Shown: in pieces, positions 33,945-42,144 of the stretch
How the letters are laid out: each line of letters starts with the position of its first letter
Position numbering within the stretch: position 1 is the stretch's first letter
Origin: Clostridiales bacterium
Lineage (GTDB): Bacteria; Bacillota; Clostridia; Acetivibrionales; RGIG10202
Direction: 5' to 3'
Length of the DNA: 64,000 nt
Assembly (NCBI GenBank): GCA_017961515.1
Contig: JAGCXC010000013.1
Coordinates: 1-64,000, forward strand
Position numbers and translations under genes: made by a program
The notes under the pieces: generated by a model
The model's database searches: none
What the model saw: only the letters and a program-made list of their open reading frames with translations
What the model was told of the DNA's origin: nothing

Positions 33945-35279
33945 ATGAAAAAAAGTGTAGCAACATATACTCTAGGATGTAGAGTTAATCAATATGAAAC
34001 AGATGCAATTTTGGATTTATTTAAGGAAGGAGGATATATAATAAAAAATTTTGATGAGTATGCAGATGTATATGTGATAAATACGTGTACAGTTACAAGC
34101 CTAAGTGATAGGAAATCACGTCAAATTATAAGACGTGCGAAAAAAAATAATAAAAATTCAGTAGTTGTTGCTGTTGGCTGTTATGCACAAGCAAAGCCTG
34201 ATGAAGTGTCCAAAATTGATGGTGTGGATATAGTGGTTGGCAATAACGAGAAGAGTAGAATTGTGGAGCATGTTGAAAATTATATGAAAGACAAAGAAAA
34301 GAAGAGTTTTGTTTGTGATATAATGAGGGTAAAAGAGTATGATAATTTAAAATTAAGTAGCACAGGAGATAGAACAAGAGCATTTGTTAAAATACAAGAT
34401 GGATGTAATAATTTTTGTAGCTATTGTATTATACCATACGTTAGAGGGCCAGTAAGAAGTAAAGATCCTAAGCTTCTTATAAAGGAGATAGAGGATTTAG
34501 CAATGGCGGGGTACAAAGAAGTAGTGCTAACAGGTATCCATGCAGCGTCATATGGAAAAGATTTAGGTAATATAGATTTGGTGGATTTAGTTTATGAGGT
34601 ATACAAAATAGAAGGGATAGAAAGAATAAGATTTGGATCGCTTGAACCCAAGATAATAGATGAAAGATTTATAAAAATGTTTCATGATTTATCTTCTAAG
34701 GTGTGTAATCATTTGCATATTTCTTTACAGAGTGGATGTGATGAAACACTAAAGAGGATGAATAGAAAGTATAAAGCATTGGAGTACAAAACATCAGTAG
34801 AATTATTAAGAGATAACGTGCCGGGTATATTAATATCGACTGATGTGATTGTAGGTTTTCCACAAGAGACAGATGAGGAGTTTAGAGAAACTTATGAGTT
34901 TTTGAAAGAGATTAATTTTTATAAGATACATGTATTTAAGTACTCTAAAAGAGATGGAACTAGCGCTTCTAAAATGTCAGGTCAGGTATTGGATAGTGTC
35001 AAAGAAAAAAGAAGTGAAGACTTGATAAGATTGTCTAATAGTGGTACAATAAAATATAATAGGGAGTGTGTTGGAACAAGAGTAGATGTTTTAGTGGAAA
35101 AGATGCGAGCTGATGGGTATTATGAAGGTTTGACAAGTAACTATATACGTATATTAATTGAAAGTGATGTTAAGTTGCTAAGAGGTGAGATATACAATGT
35201 TCATTTGAAAAAGTTAGATAATGATGGTATAATTGGCTGTATAACAAAATCGGGGGAGGAAGTTCTGTATGGAAAATAA
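33945..35279 (+). CDS. mtaB: tRNA t6A37 methylthiotransferase MtaB
   Basis: 444 residues of the radical-SAM methylthiotransferase family. The N-terminal domain holds three Cys for one iron-sulfur cluster (TLGCRVNQYETD, NTCTVT, GCYAQ); the radical-SAM core has CNNFCSYC, followed by IPYVRGPVRS. A C-terminal TRAM-like domain binds tRNA. TLGCRVNQ and the length place it with MtaB/YqeV (ms2t6A37) and not MiaB. It further modifies the t6A that needs Sua5 encoded at 5.8 kb. Its last 11 nt overlap ireB. Confidence 0.94.
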   Translation: MKKSVATYTLGCRVNQYETDAILDLFKEGGYIIKNFDEYADVYVINTCTVTSLSDRKSRQIIRRAKKNNKNSVVVAVGCYAQAKPDEVSKIDGVDIVVGNNEKSRIVEHVENYMKDKEKKSFVCDIMRVKEYDNLKLSSTGDRTRAFVKIQDGCNNFCSYCIIPYVRGPVRSKDPKLLIKEIEDLAMAGYKEVVLTGIHAASYGKDLGNIDLVDLVYEVYKIEGIERIRFGSLEPKIIDERFIKMFHDLSSKVCNHLHISLQSGCDETLKRMNRKYKALEYKTSVELLRDNVPGILISTDVIVGFPQETDEEFRETYEFLKEINFYKIHVFKYSKRDGTSASKMSGQVLDSVKEKRSEDLIRLSNSGTIKYNRECVGTRVDVLVEKMRADGYYEGLTSNYIRILIESDVKLLRGEIYNVHLKKLDNDGIIGCITKSGEEVLYGK

Positions 35280-35526
35280 CAATACAATGATGTTTAGTGT
35301 TGATAATGAGAAAGAACAGAAGGTGGAGAGTGTTCTCTTGCCGGTGTACAGTGCACTAAAGGAGAAGGGATACAATCCCATAAACCAGATAGTTGGTTAC
35401 CTAATATCAGGGGATCCAGCTTATGTCACTAATTATAAAAATGCTAGAAATTTGATAAGTAAATTGGAAAGGGAAGAGATATTAGAGGATGTGCTAGGGT
35501 TTTACATAAAGAATAATTCTCTTTAG
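35269..35526 (+). CDS. ireB: IreB family regulatory protein (UPF0297)
   Basis: 85 residues matching the IreB/YrzL family (LKEKGYNPINQIVGYLISGDPAYVTN in overlapping parts, then ARNLISKLEREEILE). In enterococci IreB is phosphorylated by the PASTA kinase IreK on Thr near the N-terminus and dampens cephalosporin resistance; the NNTMMFS start offers the equivalent Thr. The order ireB-ruvX-DUF1292 is conserved in Firmicutes. The start overlaps the end of mtaB, whose final codons contain GGGGGAGGA. Confidence 0.94.
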   Translation: MENNNTMMFSVDNEKEQKVESVLLPVYSALKEKGYNPINQIVGYLISGDPAYVTNYKNARNLISKLEREEILEDVLGFYIKNNSL

Positions 35527-35538
35527 TTAGAAACGAAT

Positions 35539-35970
35539 ATGAGGATATTGGGAATAGATTTTGGAGAAGCAAGAATTGGAGTGGCTGTTAGTGATCCGTT
35601 TGGATGGACAGCGCAGGGGATAAAGACAATACATTGGAAGAATGACATAAATTGTCCGATAGAAGAGATAATAGAAATAATAAATGAATATAGTATAGAG
35701 AAAGTAGTTGTAGGTATGCCTAAAAATTTTAATAATACATTGGGAGAGAGAGCACGTCGTACCTATGAGTTTATTTCTGTTTTAAAGGATAGTATAAATC
35801 CTGATATTGATGTAGAAGAGTGGGATGAAAGATGTTCTACGATATGCGCCATGAATACACTAAATGATATGTGTGTGCCAGGGCGAAAGAAGCGAGGGCT
35901 AATAGATAAGGTGGCAGCAGTGCATATTTTGCAAAATTATTTAGACTATATTTCGAATAATAAGGTATAA
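35539..35970 (+). CDS. ruvX: RuvX/YqgF family nuclease
   Basis: 143 residues of the RNase H-like Holliday-junction resolvase fold, involved in 16S rRNA 5' processing in E. coli. Motifs: ILGIDFGEARIGVAVSD with catalytic Asp, VVGMPKNFNNTLGERAR, and DERCSTICAMNTL with a further acidic residue; the last Asp lies near KVAAVHILQNYLD. It follows ireB by 12 nt. Confidence 0.94.
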   Translation: MRILGIDFGEARIGVAVSDPFGWTAQGIKTIHWKNDINCPIEEIIEIINEYSIEKVVVGMPKNFNNTLGERARRTYEFISVLKDSINPDIDVEEWDERCSTICAMNTLNDMCVPGRKKRGLIDKVAAVHILQNYLDYISNNKV

Positions 35971-36144
35971 TTTTTATTTAATAGTAGACGATTATAGTTA
36001 AGCAAGAGTTATTAGTGTGGTGTAAAAAATTCTGTAAAACTGGCCGCGAACTTATGGCTTGTGGGATATTTAGCTATGAATTAGTTAGTGGTTTCAATAG
36101 TCAGAATAAAAATAAAAAAACATATATATTAGGAGGTATAGAAT

Positions 36145-36438
36145 ATGAGTGAAGAGAGAGATGATATTCTCGTATTGATTGATGAAAAAGGAGAAGAAGT
36201 AGAATTTGAGTATCTAGACACAATTGAAATGGACAATAATGAATATGCAGTTTTATTGCCAGTTGATGATGAAGATGAAGACGAAGAAGCAGAGACAGAA
36301 GAAGTTGTTATTTTAAAGCTAGATAAAGATGATAACGGGGAAGATTCTTTTGTCAGTGTTGATGATGAGGCTGAACTTCAAAAAGTGTTTGCTGTATTCA
36401 AAAAGAAAGTTCAAGAGCAGTACAATTTTGAGGATTAA
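36145..36438 (+). CDS. DUF1292 protein (YrzB family)
   Basis: 97 residues, very acidic (DDEDEDEEAETEE). The pattern ILVLIDEKGEEVEFEYLDTIEMDNNEYAVLLP (quoted in part) is the DUF1292/YrzB signature; function unknown. The position after ireB and ruvX is conserved across Firmicutes. It has AGGAGG and a 174-nt upstream gap in which no promoter stands out. Confidence 0.9.
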   Translation: MSEERDDILVLIDEKGEEVEFEYLDTIEMDNNEYAVLLPVDDEDEDEEAETEEVVILKLDKDDNGEDSFVSVDDEAELQKVFAVFKKKVQEQYNFED

Positions 36439-36512
36439 TTTAAGTCTTAAAAATTTTTTCTAAAGATTAAAAGTATCTAAAAATTTAGTTTAAAAGATTT
36501 ATAATTGCATGG

Positions 36513-36570
36513 TCCCCCGGTTGGTGTGAAAGCTTATTTGAGACATCGGGGGATATAGTGCACGAGTCTC
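36513..36570 (+). promoter_or_regulatory. Two mutually exclusive hairpins upstream of lon
   Basis: Within the 296-nt gap before lon, TCCCCCG (36513-36519) pairs with CGGGGGA (36547-36553), a GC-rich stem that stands out here. GAGAC (36540-36544) pairs with GTCTC (36566-36570), and this second hairpin encloses the 3' arm of the first. The region is about 190 nt upstream of the start codon. No CIRCE element is visible. Function unknown. Confidence 0.3.
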
Positions 36571-36755
36571 TTAATATATGTGAAAATATTATTTGGCAAC
36601 AAAAACCAGTGATATTAGTATCATACAATCAAAAACAATTCCGAAACATTCTAAACAAGGGCATAAATGATTAACATCAGAATAAGGATTTTTAACTGTC
36701 AGGTGGCGTTTATATATATTGACTTAATACAACAGTGATTAAGGAGATGATAGAT

Positions 36756-39170
36756 ATGTCGGAGATGAAAAAATGTTTTAAGAAACATTTACTACCATTG
36801 CTCCCCTTAAGAGGGCTAACAGTTTTTCCTAATATGATTTTACACTTCGATGTTGGCAGAAAAAAATCTGTACAGGCATTAGAAGAGGCAGTTATAAATG
36901 ATCAATTAATTTTCCTTGTAACACAAAAAGATGCAAAGAATGAAGATCCTGGACCTGAGGATATATATAAAATAGGAACCATATCAAAAGTAAAACAATT
37001 ATTGAAATTGCCCGGAGATACAATAAGAGTATTAGTTGAAGGAGTGTGTCGTGCACATATATCGAAGATCAAACAATATGAACCGTTTTTTATGGCAGAG
37101 TTAGTGGAGAGAAAAGTATATGATGAGATGTCATTTGAAACTGAAGCTTTAAGACGCAAATTAATTAGTGTATTTGAGGAATACGCAAAATTTAACAGTA
37201 AAATATCGCAAGATGTTTTGTTGTCAATATTGTTAATAGAAGATAATAGCGAGCTAACAGATGTTATATCAGCGAATTTATTACTTAATATAGATGAAAA
37301 ACAAAAGATATTAGAGGAATTTGTTATAAAAGATAGAATGGAGCTTTTAATAGAAATTATACTAAAAGAGATTGAAATAATGGATATAGAAAAAGATATA
37401 TCTATAAAAGTAAAAAAACAGATGGAAAAAACACAGAAAGAATATTATTTGCGCGAGCAGATGAAGGCGATTCAAAAGGAATTAGGAGATAAAGATGGAA
37501 TTTTAGGAGAAGTGGCAGAGTACCAAGAAAAAATGAAAGAAAGAAATCTTCCTGAAGAGGTTACAAAGAAAGTCAACAAGGAGTTAGATAGATTGACTAA
37601 GATGTTACCTGGTTCAGCTGAAGGAACTGTGATAAGAAGTTATCTAGATTGGGTGTTAGATGTTCCGTGGGATGTTGAAACAAAGGAGATTGTTGATATA
37701 AAAAGAGCAGAGAATATATTAAATGAAGATCATTATGGATTGGAAAAAGTAAAGGAGAGAGTGCTTGAGTATTTAGCTGTTAGAGAGTTAAAAAAAGATT
37801 TAAAAGGTCCTATATTGTGTTTAGTTGGACCACCTGGAGTAGGTAAAACATCAATAGCCAAATCAATAGCTAAGGCACTTAATAAAAAATATGTTCGGAT
37901 AGCATTAGGCGGGGTTAAGGATGAGGCAGAGATACGAGGACACAGACGTACTTACGTTGGTGCTATGCCAGGAAGAATTGTAACAGCAATAAAACAGGCC
38001 GGATCGATGAATCCTCTTGTGTTGTTAGATGAGATAGATAAAATGAGTAGTGATTATAGAGGATCACCTTCTTGGGCAATGCTTGAAGTGCTGGATGGAG
38101 AACAAAATAACACATTCAGAGATCACTTTATGGAACTAGACATAGATTTATCTAAAGTTATGTTTGTTACAACAGCTAATTCATTAGAGACAGTGGACAA
38201 GCCGTTATTAGATAGAATGGAAGTTGTTGAATTGTCTAGCTATGTTGAGGAAGAGAAAATAGAAATTGCACAAAGATATTTGTTCCCAAAGCAAATATTG
38301 GCAAATGGTTTGGAAAAGTATACAATAAAGTATGATAAGGATGTTATAAGAGATATAATAACTTATTATACAAAAGAAGCTGGAGTTAGAAACCTAGAGA
38401 GAAGTATTGCAAGAATATGCAGAAAGATTGCTAAAAAGATAATAGAGACAAATCAGAAAACAATAACAATATCAACAACTAATTTGGAAAAATTCTTAGG
38501 AAAGAAAATTTATAGAAGCGATAAAATAGATTTGAAAAATCGAGTTGGAGTGGTTAGAGGATTAGCGTGGACACCAGTTGGTGGTGATACATTAGAAGTA
38601 GAAGTAAACATAATGCCTGGAAAAGGTAATGTTGAATTAACAGGGAAATTAGGGGATGTGATGAAGGAGTCAGCAAAGGCGGCGATTAGTTGCATAAGAT
38701 CACGAATAGATGAATTTGATATAGATAAGGATTTCTACAGTAAATATGACATACACATACATGTGCCAGAGGGAGCTATACCAAAAGATGGGCCATCAGC
38801 AGGAGTTACAATAGCAACATCAGTTTTGTCGGCTCTTATGAATGTTCCAGTAAAAAGAACAGTTGCAATGACAGGAGAAATAACACTAAGAGGAAGAGTA
38901 TTGCCGATAGGTGGATTGAAGGAAAAGGTTATAGCAGCGTATAAAGCAGGTATAACAGAAGTTATAATTCCTTTAGATAATAAAAAAGATATAGATGATA
39001 TACCGGAGAATATAAGGAAAAAGATACGATTTATTATGGCAGATAATATAGATACAGTATTTAAACATGCATTAGTTAGAATAAATTATAGAAATAGTTT
39101 AGATATAAAAAATAGTATAATGGGATCAGAAACTATTACAATTAAGCCAGAGGAGACAGTATTAGTTTAG
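36756..39170 (+). CDS. lon: ATP-dependent protease Lon (LonA)
   Basis: 804 residues from ATG 36756, nine nucleotides after AAGGAG; the earlier GTG (36735) precedes that site. Domains: N-terminal substrate-binding LON domain (LPLLPLRGLTVFPNMI), coiled-coil middle, AAA+ domain (Walker A GPPGVGKTS, Walker B VLLDEIDKM), and Ser-Lys protease domain (Ser in PKDGPSAGVT, Lys in GGLKEKVIAAYKAG). Degrades damaged and regulatory proteins. Monocistronic, closed by a strong terminator. Confidence 0.97.
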   Translation: MSEMKKCFKKHLLPLLPLRGLTVFPNMILHFDVGRKKSVQALEEAVINDQLIFLVTQKDAKNEDPGPEDIYKIGTISKVKQLLKLPGDTIRVLVEGVCRAHISKIKQYEPFFMAELVERKVYDEMSFETEALRRKLISVFEEYAKFNSKISQDVLLSILLIEDNSELTDVISANLLLNIDEKQKILEEFVIKDRMELLIEIILKEIEIMDIEKDISIKVKKQMEKTQKEYYLREQMKAIQKELGDKDGILGEVAEYQEKMKERNLPEEVTKKVNKELDRLTKMLPGSAEGTVIRSYLDWVLDVPWDVETKEIVDIKRAENILNEDHYGLEKVKERVLEYLAVRELKKDLKGPILCLVGPPGVGKTSIAKSIAKALNKKYVRIALGGVKDEAEIRGHRRTYVGAMPGRIVTAIKQAGSMNPLVLLDEIDKMSSDYRGSPSWAMLEVLDGEQNNTFRDHFMELDIDLSKVMFVTTANSLETVDKPLLDRMEVVELSSYVEEEKIEIAQRYLFPKQILANGLEKYTIKYDKDVIRDIITYYTKEAGVRNLERSIARICRKIAKKIIETNQKTITISTTNLEKFLGKKIYRSDKIDLKNRVGVVRGLAWTPVGGDTLEVEVNIMPGKGNVELTGKLGDVMKESAKAAISCIRSRIDEFDIDKDFYSKYDIHIHVPEGAIPKDGPSAGVTIATSVLSALMNVPVKRTVAMTGEITLRGRVLPIGGLKEKVIAAYKAGITEVIIPLDNKKDIDDIPENIRKKIRFIMADNIDTVFKHALVRINYRNSLDIKNSIMGSETITIKPEETVLV

Positions 39171-39172
39171 GA

Positions 39173-39212
39173 TTTTAGTCAAAGACTCTTCAAAAAGAGC
39201 CTTTGACTAAAA
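39173..39212. terminator. Bidirectional terminator between lon and the SSB gene
   Basis: 12-bp perfect stem (39173-39184 with 39201-39212) plus an inner CTCTT/AAGAG stem; T-rich on both exits. It abuts both stop codons. Confidence 0.92.
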
Positions 39213-39842
39213 TTATTTTTCAACTACTTCCATCTTAGATATAGATACTTCATAAGCAGTTTTAGAGAGAACGTTTCCGTCGGAGTTCTTTTTTTGATAA
39301 TTTCTAGATTGGATTCGTCCCCATAATTTTATTCGATTTCCAACTTGTAGTTTTTCGCAGTATCTGGCATTCCTACCCCATGCTATGCATGGTATGTAGT
39401 CAGATCTGTTGTATTGTCTATTTACTGCAAGTATTAAATCACTAATTTCTCTACCAAAAGGTGTAACCCTATATATTGGAGGTTTGCATAAAAAACCATC
39501 TAAAAATATTTGATTTGGATTATAATGTTTTGTCCCTTCATCCAAGATTTCAACTTCTCTTGCGAAAACAGTAAGAATAAGTCTGTTATTCTCGCCATCT
39601 TGATTATTATAAGATCTAAATTGACCGATTATTTTTAAATTTGTACCAACTTCCAGGTTATTTATTGGAATTAGTCTTTCAGATATTGTAACAGGGATAG
39701 TATCAGAACTATCGCTCAACCGGTTTATGTTTAGCATAAATTTATAAAATTTTTCTCCATAGAATTCATGATTAGGTTCTAGAGGTGAGGCAATTTTTCC
39801 TAAAACAGTTACAGTGTTATTAGCGACTGTACTTTCGTTCAT
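39213..39842 (-). CDS. Single-stranded-DNA-binding protein with two OB folds
   Basis: 209 residues. Two OB-fold halves are visible: residues 8-100 (NTVTVLGKIASPLEPNHEF... FYKFMLNINRLS) and 110-205 (FLCKPPIYRVTPFGREISDLILAVNR... IPCIAWGRNARY... KLWGRIQSR). The second half has the classic SSB pattern. This long clostridial form differs from the usual 150-residue Ssb and lacks the acidic DDDIPF-type C-terminal tip that recruits partners, ending ISKMEVVEK. It is therefore probably an accessory SSB. Good AAAGGAGA site and own promoter. Confidence 0.83.
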   Translation of the reverse strand: MNESTVANNTVTVLGKIASPLEPNHEFYGEKFYKFMLNINRLSDSSDTIPVTISERLIPINNLEVGTNLKIIGQFRSYNNQDGENNRLILTVFAREVEILDEGTKHYNPNQIFLDGFLCKPPIYRVTPFGREISDLILAVNRQYNRSDYIPCIAWGRNARYCEKLQVGNRIKLWGRIQSRNYQKKNSDGNVLSKTAYEVSISKMEVVEK

Positions 39843-39915
39843 ATTTAGTTTCTCCTTTCATGAGATATAATGTTATCTATTTTTTTAGTTTTCCTATTTG
39901 AATGTTTATTCATGC

Positions 39916-39945
39916 ATTATAGAAAATAGAAGTATAATTTGGCAA
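39916..39945 (-). promoter_or_regulatory. Promoter of the SSB gene
   Basis: Minus strand: TTGCCA (39945-39940), 18-nt spacer, TATAAT (39921-39916), in the gap between the Mur-like gene and the SSB gene. Confidence 0.65.
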
Positions 39946-39950
39946 TAGAT

Positions 39951-40565
39951 CTAGAGTATTGAGTTTAGATCTATGCCACTTACCATTGCAAGCATAGCAA
40001 CAGCTAACATGTTGTAAGGATTGATAGAATGGTAAGGTAATTTAAAAACATATTCTTGTGGTTCAAATGTGATGCCATTGTAAGAGTGAATGGTTTTGGT
40101 TAGCGAGCACATAAAACTTGAATCATATAAAAAATCACCAATACTAGAGGTTGAAAGATTGGCGAGATTATTGAAACCATAAGTGATTATGTGACAATGT
40201 TTTAAAGAAAAATAATTGAATACATCGAAGTTATCGGAGTTTATTATAAGGTATGCATTTGGTTTTAAGAGAGATAATATGCTTTTTAATACAGAAAATG
40301 AATTTTGTATAAAGCTTTCTGTAGATCCATCTAATATTAAAATATCAAATTTTATGTTTTCAAACATCAAAGCATGTATGTCAGACAACGATGTTTTTAT
40401 GATGAATATTGTATAAGCGTCGTTGCTTACAGATAGGCTTTGTATCCAATTTTTACACCGTGTATCAATAACGTGTATATTCCATTGTGTAGAATTGAAT
40501 ATAGATTTTATAAAATCGATAGTTGTTATTGAATCTTCTGGTTCAATCATGCAAGCTAAAAGCAT
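39951..40565 (-). CDS. Truncated Mur-ligase-like protein
   Basis: 204 residues. The second half reads like the end of a Mur ligase central domain: LKPNAYLIINSDN, then ITYGFNNLANLSTSSIGD, then FEPQEYVFKLPYHSINPYNMLAVAMLAM, where Mur ligases have an acyl-substrate and a His-x-x-x-Asn segment. The ATP-binding GKTT loop and the C-terminal ligase domain are missing. It cannot be an active ligase as it stands; a degenerate or regulatory relative is likely. The start ATG has AGAGAGG upstream. It is unclear whether it shares transcription with the SSB gene. Confidence 0.6.
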   Translation of the reverse strand: MLLACMIEPEDSITTIDFIKSIFNSTQWNIHVIDTRCKNWIQSLSVSNDAYTIFIIKTSLSDIHALMFENIKFDILILDGSTESFIQNSFSVLKSILSLLKPNAYLIINSDNFDVFNYFSLKHCHIITYGFNNLANLSTSSIGDFLYDSSFMCSLTKTIHSYNGITFEPQEYVFKLPYHSINPYNMLAVAMLAMVSGIDLNSIL

Positions 40566-40635
40566 TGTGACAACCTCTCTTTAATTTTTATTTACTTTTA
40601 TGTTGTGTAATTTAAAACTAAAATATACAAAGATC

Positions 40636-40665
40636 ACTATAGACTAATTAATATTAGCCTATAGT
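40636..40665 (-). terminator. Terminator of the minus-strand ankyrin gene
   Basis: Two stacked stems, ACTATAG/CTATAGT and CTAAT/ATTAG, with a single mismatch between (40636-40665) and a four-base loop. The T-rich exit on the minus strand is interrupted, so efficiency is uncertain. Confidence 0.55.
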
Positions 40666-40671
40666 AAGTTT

Positions 40672-41793
40672 TCACGTAGATAAAGATGGATTATTTTGAT
40701 TTTTTTGCATAGATCGAGCAGGTAAAACAAATGAATCTATAATGGTTGTGTTTGATAGAGCATCGACGTCAAGTTTAAAATTTTTAATGGCTAGTAATAT
40801 TGTATCAATAGCATCTTTTTCTTTTACAGAAAGATTGTTGTCTGGATCTAAGTACATTTTTTTCATCGTGTTATAAGCATAATTAGTTGATAATTTATGT
40901 ATAAATGTTTTAGCTTCGTTTATTTTATCCAAAGAAAGATTAAGACTATTTAAACCTTTGTTAACTTCAGTATTGCCAAGGTGGAATGGAACTCTTTGAA
41001 TAGAAAATCTACTAATGTCATGATAGTATTTCTTAAGACAAGACACAAGTAAAGGTGCATCTTTTAGTTGTAAAGATATTTTTATTATGATTTTTAAATT
41101 TTCTGGATTTTTGCTTTTAGATAATACTTTTAAATATTTGCGGGATGCACCAAATATGTCTTTATCATAGATTAAAGCTCCTTTTTTTATAAGATAGTGG
41201 GTAAGTTTTAGATTTTTTTCACGTATAGACATATTAAGAGGAGTGAATCCCTTTTTGCTTAGTACATTTATATTAGCACCAAGCCTTGCCAAACAACGAA
41301 GCATGTTGCAATTTTTCATATTTAAAGCAAGAATCATAGGACATACACCTCTATCATCCATAATATTTACATCGGCGCCAAGACGGGCTAAAAGCCTAAC
41401 ACCAGATATGTTGTTAAGGTAGGTGGCAAGGTATAACGGGGTTTCACCAAATCTATTTCGTATATCAATTTTTGCACCATGATCAATCAAAAATCTACAA
41501 AGATTGGTATCATTATAATACAAAGAATAAAACAAAGGAGTATACCCATGAATATTTACAGCGTTTACATTGGCTCCATTTTCAACTAGACATTTGACTA
41601 GTTCAAAGCTTCCGAATGTAGCCATATGAAGTGGTGTTAAGCCGTAGTCATCTTTGACATTAAGATCTTCACCAAGTTCAATTGATTTATGTAATAAATC
41701 TAGGTTGTTACTTAGAGCAGCATAAAAAGCTAAATTTAAATTTGGATCATTTACAGATAGTTGATTGTTAAACCCTCTTCTTGTACTATACAT
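40672..41793 (-). CDS. Ankyrin-repeat protein
   Basis: 373 residues with AGGAGG before the ATG. About six ankyrin repeats occupy residues 18-215 (LTPLHMATFGSFELVKCLVENGA style). The C-terminal 150 residues are a helical non-repeat region (INEAKTFIHKLSTNYAYNTM) without a recognised fold, ending in a polar tail. No signal peptide. Shorter and more divergent than the other ankyrin proteins here, and the only one with a large unique domain relative to its repeats. Confidence 0.85.
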   Translation of the reverse strand: MYSTRRGFNNQLSVNDPNLNLAFYAALSNNLDLLHKSIELGEDLNVKDDYGLTPLHMATFGSFELVKCLVENGANVNAVNIHGYTPLFYSLYYNDTNLCRFLIDHGAKIDIRNRFGETPLYLATYLNNISGVRLLARLGADVNIMDDRGVCPMILALNMKNCNMLRCLARLGANINVLSKKGFTPLNMSIREKNLKLTHYLIKKGALIYDKDIFGASRKYLKVLSKSKNPENLKIIIKISLQLKDAPLLVSCLKKYYHDISRFSIQRVPFHLGNTEVNKGLNSLNLSLDKINEAKTFIHKLSTNYAYNTMKKMYLDPDNNLSVKEKDAIDTILLAIKNFKLDVDALSNTTIIDSFVLPARSMQKNQNNPSLST

Positions 41794-42063
41794 AAAAATG
41801 ACCTCCTAAATTTTGTTTGTGAAGTACTATAATACAATTATATTGTATTTTTTGACATTATGGTATAGATTTTTTTTATCTAAAATTTAGTGATTCATCT
41901 CTTACTTCTATAAGTAATGGATAAATCGCTAGAAAAATATAGTGATAAATTCTAAAGACGGGAAGAGTTTTATGGCAAAAATTTGTGATATAGGTAGGGT
42001 GGAGAATGCAGCAGAAAAACGATTATAGGGGACTTAAATTTTGGAATCTTTTAGTTTTGCCCC

Positions 42064-42092
42064 TTGACACATACAAAAAAAAAGATTAGAAT
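42064..42092 (+). promoter_or_regulatory. rny promoter
   Basis: TTGACA (42064-42069), 17-nt spacer, TAGAAT (42087-42092): near consensus. The gap 41794-42063 upstream shows no gene. Confidence 0.8.
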
Positions 42093-42144
42093 TAGTGTTG
42101 TGAGACTTGTAAATTGAATAGCTGATACAAAGGAGGTGGGTACT

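Noticed and set aside
36145-36438. Acidic tract of the DUF1292 protein as a FFAT-like motif
   Set aside because: It is acidic but has no F/Y-F-D-A core; this acidity is normal for the family.
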